The translations under genes and the position numbers were made by a program. From an uncultured Hungatella sp. (GTDB lineage Bacteria > Bacillota > Clostridia > Lachnospirales > Lachnospiraceae): 64,000 nt of DNA. How positions within the stretch are numbered: position 1 is the stretch's first letter; each line of letters begins with the position of its first letter. The stretch covers positions 114,621 to 178,620 of the forward strand of contig CAJTUV010000003.1 of assembly GCA_910579515.1 (NCBI GenBank), read 5' to 3'. Below the pieces are notes generated by a model. That model had not been told where the DNA came from and did no database searches. It saw only the letters and a program-made list of their open reading frames with translations. Shown here one piece after another: positions 58,678 to 64,000 of this stretch.

Positions 58678-60864
58678 ATGAGAGCGGTTCAGACAGAGCT
58701 ATTGGCTCCGGCCGGCTCCTATGAGAGCATGAAAGCGGCTGTTTCTGCCGGTGCAGATGCAGTTTATATTGGAGGAAGCAGGTTTGGCGCCAGAGCTTAT
58801 GCGGACAATCTGGGAGAAGAAGAGATGTTAAGGGCCATTGACTATGCTCATCTTTACGGAGTTTCCCTTTACATGACTGTTAATACACTGGTAAAAGAAA
58901 AAGAGCTGTCAGACCTGTTTGACTATTTGAATCCCTACTATAAACAGGGGCTGGATGGAGTAATTGTTCAGGATTTAGGAGTTTTATCTTATATACAGGA
59001 GGCGTTTCCCAAACTTCCCATTCATGCCAGCACCCAAATGACCATAACAGGAGCGTATGGGGCAAAGCTGCTAAAACGCATGGGCGTGAAACGGGTGGTG
59101 CCGGCCAGGGAGCTTTCTCTGGAGGAGATCGAAAGGATTCATGAGCAAGTGGACATTGAGATCGAAAGCTTTGTTCATGGCGCGCTATGTTACTGTTATT
59201 CTGGGCAATGTCTTCTCAGTAGTCTGATTGGAGGGAGAAGCGGAAACAGGGGGCGTTGCGCTCAGCCATGCCGCCTACCCTATGATGTAAAGAAAAATGG
59301 ACGTTCTTGTCTCCCGAAAGATCAACGATACGTGATGAGCTTAAAAGATTTGTGTACATTGGACAGTTTACCGCAGCTTCTGGAGGCGGGAATCTGCTCT
59401 CTGAAAATAGAGGGCCGTATGAAGAGCCCAAGATATACCGCCGGAGTGGTCAGCATTTACCGCAAGTATGTGGATTTGTATAAAAAATACGGAGTCCGGG
59501 AATACAGGGTGGACGAAAAGGATAAAAAGATATTGCTGGATTTATTTGACAGGGGAGGACTGACGGACGGTTATTATAAACAGCACAATGGCAAGGATAT
59601 GATAGCTCTTGGTGAGAAGCCTGCTTTCCGCCAGGGAAATCAGGAATTGTTTGATTATCTGGACAAAACTTATGTCAATCGTGATTTAAAAGAGGATATT
59701 ACGGGAATATTGATGGTAAAAGAGGGACAAGAGGTTCGTCTTACTCTTGAAAAGAAGCGGGGAGAGAAGGACTATGTTGTGGAGGTGGAAGGTCCCAAAG
59801 TCCAGACGGCGCTCAATCAGCCTTTGACAGAAGAGGGCTTAAGAAGGCAGATGGAAAAGACGGGGAATACACCGTTCCAATTTAAGAGTCTAAAGACCGA
59901 CATAGAGGGAAACGGGTTTCTTCCGGTTCAGGCATTGAATGAGCTTAGAAGAAATGGGCTAAAGAAGCTGCAAGCGCAGTTACTGGCCCCATATCAGAGA
60001 GAGAATGGCTTTTGCCCCACAGAATCTTCTGAGAAGGACCATGGACAAGGAGAGATGAAGCTTCATGTCCTTGTCTCTGATACCAGTCAATTTTTTTGCG
60101 TTTTGAGACAAAAAGAGGTTTCAGAAATTGAAATCGAGTCGGATCTATGTGAACCAGAGAACTGGAAACAGATGGTAAAGGACTGCCACGGGGCAGGAAA
60201 GCGCTGTGTTCTGGCTATGCCTTTTATTTTCCGTTCCATGGCAGAGCAGTTTTTCAATACCAATGCCAGATTCTGGAAAGAGGCCGGGTTTGACGGGATT
60301 TTGGTCCGTTCACTGGAAGAGGTGGAATATTTGAAGGAACAAAAGGCTGCGGTTCCTCTCTATGGCGACCATACATTATACTGCTTTAATAAGCGGGCTG
60401 CCACTATATTAAGAGACCTGGGCTTAAAGAGAATGACTTTGCCATTAGAACTAAACAGTGTGGAACTGGAACAGGTGGGATGTGAGGAATTTGAACTTGT
60501 ATCCTACGGATTTCTTCCTGTTATGATATCCGCACAATGCATTCAGAAAACAACAGGAACTTGTACTGGGAAAGAACAAATCCTGTATATGAGAGACCGG
60601 ACCGGAAAAGATTTGATGGTAAAAAACCATTGCAGATTCTGCTATAATACCATTTATAATCCCAGCCCCTTATCTCTTTTGGATCAGGAAAAACTGATCA
60701 GGAGGCTGGGACCGGAGGCTTTGCGTCTTCAGTTTACCAGGGAGCAGGAAGAGACCACCAAGGCGGTAATCCAATCATTTGCAGAGTCCTTTGTGCATGG
60801 AAAAATTATAAAACCTCTGAATATGGACTTTACCAGAGGACATTTCAAAAGAGGAGTAGAGTAG
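58678..60864 (+). CDS. U32 peptidase-family protein with DUF3656 (RlhA-like RNA hydroxylation)
   Basis: A 728-residue protein. The N-terminal TIM-barrel part (LLAPAGSYESMKAAVSAGADAVYIGG in part) and the U32 signature CYCYSGQCLLSS...RGRCAQPC near ~185-210 place it in the U32 family. The region ~370-470 fits DUF3656, as in E. coli RlhA (YdcP), which hydroxylates 23S rRNA C2501. Despite the name, peptidase activity is doubtful. A further Cys cluster (~650-660, CRFCYN) may bind Fe-S. The start at 58678 has AGAAGGAGG. The exact RNA target is inference. Confidence 0.85.
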   Translation: MRAVQTELLAPAGSYESMKAAVSAGADAVYIGGSRFGARAYADNLGEEEMLRAIDYAHLYGVSLYMTVNTLVKEKELSDLFDYLNPYYKQGLDGVIVQDLGVLSYIQEAFPKLPIHASTQMTITGAYGAKLLKRMGVKRVVPARELSLEEIERIHEQVDIEIESFVHGALCYCYSGQCLLSSLIGGRSGNRGRCAQPCRLPYDVKKNGRSCLPKDQRYVMSLKDLCTLDSLPQLLEAGICSLKIEGRMKSPRYTAGVVSIYRKYVDLYKKYGVREYRVDEKDKKILLDLFDRGGLTDGYYKQHNGKDMIALGEKPAFRQGNQELFDYLDKTYVNRDLKEDITGILMVKEGQEVRLTLEKKRGEKDYVVEVEGPKVQTALNQPLTEEGLRRQMEKTGNTPFQFKSLKTDIEGNGFLPVQALNELRRNGLKKLQAQLLAPYQRENGFCPTESSEKDHGQGEMKLHVLVSDTSQFFCVLRQKEVSEIEIESDLCEPENWKQMVKDCHGAGKRCVLAMPFIFRSMAEQFFNTNARFWKEAGFDGILVRSLEEVEYLKEQKAAVPLYGDHTLYCFNKRAATILRDLGLKRMTLPLELNSVELEQVGCEEFELVSYGFLPVMISAQCIQKTTGTCTGKEQILYMRDRTGKDLMVKNHCRFCYNTIYNPSPLSLLDQEKLIRRLGPEALRLQFTREQEETTKAVIQSFAESFVHGKIIKPLNMDFTRGHFKRGVE

Positions 60865-60875
60865 GTGAGAGTTTG

Positions 60876-62201
60876 ATGAATCTGTTGACAGATGCAGGAA
60901 GATACCTGATGATTTTGCTCATGGCAATCTACACGTATCTGAGCTTTCGGTATTTTGGCGTGGGGGAAGAGAAGAAGAAAAAGATTTGCAGCAGGCAGAA
61001 CCGGCTGATGTTTTTGATTCATGCCCTTTCTTATGTAATCATTTACTGCAGGACTGGGGAAGAGCGTATGATTCTGTTTTATGGGGCACAGGTGTTTTTT
61101 CTTTTTCTGTACCTTGTTTTGTATCGTTTTTTTTACCGGAACGTGTCCAGAGTTCTGATGAATAATATGTGTATGCTTTTGTGCGTGGGCTTTGTCATTT
61201 TGTCTCGCCTATCCTTTGAACGGGCGGCAAGGCAGTTTGTTCTTGTGGTATTTTCCGGAGCTGTGACCATGCTCATTCCTTTTATCATAGACCGGATGTG
61301 GCAGCTGAGTAAGATTCCCTGGGTCTACGGGATTTTGGGACTTGGGCTTTTGACAGCCGTATATTTTGTGGGCAACACCAGTTACGGAGCTCAGTTGTCA
61401 ATTCAGATTGGGAGGATTTCGATTCAGCCGTCGGAGTTTGTGAAAATTTTGTTTGTATTGTTTGCATCTACCATGTTTTATCAGTCCACAAGCCTGAAAC
61501 AGGTGTGCCTTACCACGGCGGTTGCTGCTCTTCATGTGCTGGTTCTTGTTTTTTCCAGGGATTTGGGAGGGGCGTTAATTCTGTTTGTAACCTATGTGTT
61601 TATGCTTTTTGTGGCTACGGGAAACTGGCTCTATCTTGGAGCAGGTTTATTAAGCGGCAGCGGGGCGGCGGTTCTGGCTTTTAGACTCTTTTCTCATGTG
61701 AAAGTGCGGGTGTCCTCCTGGAAAAATCCGTGGGCAGATATAGATAATACCGGATATCAGATGGCCCAGTCGCTATTTGCCATTGGAACCGGAGGATGGT
61801 TTGGAATGGGGCTTTATGAGGGGATGCCAAGAAAAATCCCTGTGGTGGAAAAGGATTTTGTATTTGCGGCCCTTTCGGAAGAAATGGGGGCTGTATTTGC
61901 TCTGTGCGTCCTTTTAATCTGTCTTGGATGTTTCGTTCAGTTTATGATGATTGCATGTTCAATGCAGGCCGCTTTTTACAAGCTGACTGCCTTTGGACTA
62001 GGAATTTTATACAGCACTCAGGTGTTTTTAGCGGTGGGAGGGGTAATCAAGTTGATTCCCTCCACAGGCGTCACGCTGCCTTTTATCAGTTATGGCGGAA
62101 GCTCTGTATTTAGCACGTTTATTTTATTCGGAATCATACAAGGGTTATACATCTTGAAGCGGGACGAGGAGGAAGAAGAAACTCATGAAGCAGCCGGTTG
62201 A
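60876..62201 (+). CDS. SEDS-family peptidoglycan polymerase (FtsW/RodA/SpoVE)
   Basis: A 441-residue polytopic protein with about ten helices and SEDS marks: IQPSEFVKILF, GYQMAQSLFAIGTGGWFGMGL (in part), EKDFVFAALSEEMG and GVTLPFISYGGSS. SEDS proteins polymerise glycan strands from lipid II. It overlaps the class B PBP gene by 17 bases, the classic SEDS-bPBP pairing. Whether it serves division, elongation or sporulation is open; the mre genes are not adjacent. Confidence 0.93.
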   Translation: MNLLTDAGRYLMILLMAIYTYLSFRYFGVGEEKKKKICSRQNRLMFLIHALSYVIIYCRTGEERMILFYGAQVFFLFLYLVLYRFFYRNVSRVLMNNMCMLLCVGFVILSRLSFERAARQFVLVVFSGAVTMLIPFIIDRMWQLSKIPWVYGILGLGLLTAVYFVGNTSYGAQLSIQIGRISIQPSEFVKILFVLFASTMFYQSTSLKQVCLTTAVAALHVLVLVFSRDLGGALILFVTYVFMLFVATGNWLYLGAGLLSGSGAAVLAFRLFSHVKVRVSSWKNPWADIDNTGYQMAQSLFAIGTGGWFGMGLYEGMPRKIPVVEKDFVFAALSEEMGAVFALCVLLICLGCFVQFMMIACSMQAAFYKLTAFGLGILYSTQVFLAVGGVIKLIPSTGVTLPFISYGGSSVFSTFILFGIIQGLYILKRDEEEEETHEAAG

Positions 62202-63612
62202 GAATGAGAAGTCAAATAAAAATATTCTTCGCATTACCTATGTGGTGGTCTGTCTGTTTCTGCTCATGATTGGCTATGAGGGATATTTTCTCACGTTTCA
62301 GAGGGAAGATGTGATCAATAATCCTTATAACGCGCGTCTGAACAGCCTGTCGGACCGTATTGTAAGGGGGCAAATCAAAAGCAGTGACGGGGTTGTTCTG
62401 GCGGAAACGGTTACAGGTGAGAACAAAACAGAGAGTCGAAATTATCCCTATGGTTCTCTGTACGCCCATGTGGTGGGGTATTCTTCCAGAGGAAAGACAG
62501 GGCTGGAATCATATGCAAATTATTATCTTCTTACCTCTCATATAAATCTCATGGAACAGGTGGTAAACGAATTTTCAGGGAGGAAAAATCCCGGAGACGA
62601 TGTGTATACGACTTTGGATCATCAGATTCAACAAACGGCTTCTGATGCTTTGGGAGATCGAAAGGGAGCTGTGGTGGTGATGGAACCAGATACAGGGAGG
62701 ATTCTTGCCATGGTTTCGAAACCAGGTTATGACCCCAATACCATCAATCTGGACTGGAACAATCTGGTGGAAAATCCAGAAGAGGCATGGCTGTTAAATC
62801 GGGCTACTCAAGGGTTGTATCCACCCGGATCTATTTTCAAGCTGGTGACTCTTTTGGAATATGTAAGGGAGAATCCAGAAGGTTACAGGGATTTTCAATT
62901 TGACTGCGATGGAATTTATGAAGAGGGAGAATATAAGATTCAGTGTTTTCATCAGACTGTCCACGGTTCTCAGAATCTGGTGCAGGCGTTTGCCAATTCT
63001 TGTAATGGAGCGTTTGCCAGTCTGGGGCTATTTTTGGATGGGGAAAAGACGAATCAAACAGCGGAGGACTTGTTGTTTAACAAAGAGTTTTTTCTGCCCG
63101 TTGCTTACAACAAAAGTTCGTTTCAAATACAAGATCAGGAAAATACGTGGGAGATTTTACAGACCTATATCGGACAGGGAAAGACGCAGTTTACACCAAT
63201 GCATGGGGCCATGATTGGGGCGGCTGTAGCCAACGGCGGAATTTTGATGAACCCTTACCTGATTGAACGTGTGGATCATGCAGGCGGCGAAACGATCAAA
63301 CGGTTTACGCCTACTGTTTATGGAAGCCTGATGACTGCCCAGGAAGCGGCCCTTTTGTCTGAGATGATGAGAGCCGTGGTGACAGATGGCACGGGTTCGG
63401 CTCTTCGAAACGAAAATTATACGGTGGCAGGGAAAACGGGATCAGCAGAATTTGAGACGGGAAAGGAGACTCACGCATGGTTTGTGGGGTTTGCTCCAGT
63501 GGAGAAGCCAGAACTTGTGGTCAGTGTGATTGTGGAAGAAGGAGGTTCTGGAGGAAGGACAGCCGGACCTGTGGCAAGGGCGGTGTTTGATGTGTGGTTT
63601 GGAAGAAAGTAA
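62185..63612 (+). CDS. Class B penicillin-binding protein (transpeptidase)
   Basis: A 475-residue enzyme: one N-terminal helix (~15-37), a short pedestal domain and a transpeptidase domain with SIFK (catalytic Ser ~216), SCN (~272) and KTG (~417). It cross-links stem peptides as partner of the SEDS polymerase encoded upstream. It is shorter than typical PBP2/PBP3, like the PbpA-type proteins of Actinobacteria and Clostridia. The C-terminus (FDVWFGRK) looks complete. The partial IS begins within ten bases after the stop. Confidence 0.92.
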   Translation: MKQPVENEKSNKNILRITYVVVCLFLLMIGYEGYFLTFQREDVINNPYNARLNSLSDRIVRGQIKSSDGVVLAETVTGENKTESRNYPYGSLYAHVVGYSSRGKTGLESYANYYLLTSHINLMEQVVNEFSGRKNPGDDVYTTLDHQIQQTASDALGDRKGAVVVMEPDTGRILAMVSKPGYDPNTINLDWNNLVENPEEAWLLNRATQGLYPPGSIFKLVTLLEYVRENPEGYRDFQFDCDGIYEEGEYKIQCFHQTVHGSQNLVQAFANSCNGAFASLGLFLDGEKTNQTAEDLLFNKEFFLPVAYNKSSFQIQDQENTWEILQTYIGQGKTQFTPMHGAMIGAAVANGGILMNPYLIERVDHAGGETIKRFTPTVYGSLMTAQEAALLSEMMRAVVTDGTGSALRNENYTVAGKTGSAEFETGKETHAWFVGFAPVEKPELVVSVIVEEGGSGGRTAGPVARAVFDVWFGRK

Positions 63613-63619
63613 TCATATT

Positions 63620-64000
63620 GTAGGTTTGTCAAACATTTGTTACACTGACCGCAGATAACCTTTCAGGACTTCACGAGGTGATTTCCATCCGAGTGGCCGC
63701 ATCGGAAAATTGTTATAATCCCTGCGGTTATACACTTTCAGCTGTTCTGCAAAGTCATCGAAAGAATAAAAGGTATGGGTGGCATAAAAGCGTTCATTAT
63801 CTTTCCGATGACTTCTTTCCACCTTGCCGTTATGTCTCGGCGTATAAGGACGGATCAGCTTATGACGGATGCCGTGTTCTGAAAGTCGGATTTGAAAAAG
63901 AGTAGGCTTGTCGCAACCGCCGTGCGCTGCGAAACGCTTGGTAAATTCCTGTCCGTTATCGGTCTGAACGCATTCGATCGTGCAAGGAAACGCTCTGATC
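63620..64000. mobile_element. Partial insertion sequence, IS481/IS3-like (runs off the right edge)
   Basis: The element contains the end of a DDE transposase on the minus strand. Its outer end is probably at about 63620 (TGTAGGTTTG...), where the non-coding tip starts eight bases after the PBP stop. The other end, the terminal repeat pair and any target duplication lie outside the window. Confidence 0.7.
63640..64000 (-). CDS. DDE transposase, C-terminal part (5' end outside window)
   Basis: The minus-strand frame is open from the window edge to the stop at 63640, giving the last ~119 residues. The integrase core is clear: QTDNGQEFTKRF holds the second catalytic Asp, and IRPYTPRHNGKVERSHRKD the catalytic Glu. 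The tail reads NNFPMRPLGWKSPREVL. This pattern fits IS481- or IS3-like transposases common in Clostridia. Intact within the window, so the copy may be functional. Confidence 0.88.
   Translation of the reverse strand, partial: IRAFPCTIECVQTDNGQEFTKRFAAHGGCDKPTLFQIRLSEHGIRHKLIRPYTPRHNGKVERSHRKDNERFYATHTFYSFDDFAEQLKVYNRRDYNNFPMRPLGWKSPREVLKGYLRSV

Noticed and set aside
1..64000. CRISPR arrays, tRNA or rRNA genes, prophage
   Set aside because: No regularly spaced repeats, no cloverleaf-type sequences, no phage structural genes were seen on either strand.

Overview
The window looks like chromosome from a spore-forming, Gram-positive anaerobe of the family Lachnospiraceae (Clostridia). Supporting signs are strong purine-rich ribosome binding sites, many sigma-A-type promoters with exact 17-bp spacers, a tyrosine T-box, sporulation-type proteins (YtvI-like, CwlC-like, a SpoIID-like/peptidoglycan-binding protein), a YesN/YesM-controlled sugar ABC transporter, and families I know mainly from this group (DUF5717/DUF5716, DUF4364). 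The genus cannot be decided from the sequence. Coding density is high. No tRNA, rRNA or CRISPR array was seen. The only mobile DNA is a partial insertion sequence at the right edge.

Layout, left half. Positions 1-440 hold the 3' end of an iron-dependent alcohol dehydrogenase. A minus-strand pair (ECF transporter S component and DUF4430 protein) faces, through overlapping divergent promoters, a five-gene plus-strand operon: a divergent sirtuin-like protein, hisH, hisF, ung and uppP. Next come an HPr-like protein without the catalytic histidine, and a minus-strand pair (bacterial PH-domain protein, DAHP synthase). These are followed by a metallo-beta-lactamase-fold hydrolase with a zinc-ribbon membrane protein. 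A glycerol-3-phosphate-dehydrogenase-like trio (GlpA-like, FAD oxidoreductase, DUF1667) lies behind a leader with an intrinsic terminator; then an esterase, T-box-controlled tyrS and two small unknown genes. From 15.7 to 20.8 kb lie a lipoprotein with three flavinylation-type SGAT motifs and a MacA/MacB-like export system.

Layout, middle. From 20.8 to 30 kb runs one long run of plus-strand genes: two unknown membrane proteins, cdaA, cdaR (c-di-AMP synthesis), ptsH, ptsI, a Wzy-like membrane protein and two PLP aminotransferases (the second is hisC). YtvI and a GH25-fold protein that has lost its catalytic aspartates follow. Past a convergent minus-strand pair (small membrane protein, DUF4364) is a tight, uncharacterised cluster at 33.1-38.7 kb: a 1199-aa DUF5717 protein, an actin/Hsp70-like DUF5716 protein and a TPR protein. 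I consider it the best candidate for an undescribed system. A CwlC-like amidase with a sigma-K-like promoter sits behind it.

Layout, right half. From 39.6 to 47.1 kb is a xyloside-type utilisation locus: response regulator, histidine kinase, solute-binding lipoprotein, two permeases and a GH43 enzyme, with a possible short leader peptide before the binding protein. Then come a cytidylate-kinase-like protein, a HAD phosphatase, a peptidoglycan-binding protein, a large unknown lipoprotein, a CPBP protease with a glycosyltransferase, a YitT protein and an RNase H-like exonuclease. The window ends with ruvA, ruvB, zapA, a U32 peptidase-family RNA-hydroxylation-type gene and a SEDS/class B PBP pair. 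The partial IS begins just after the PBP stop codon.
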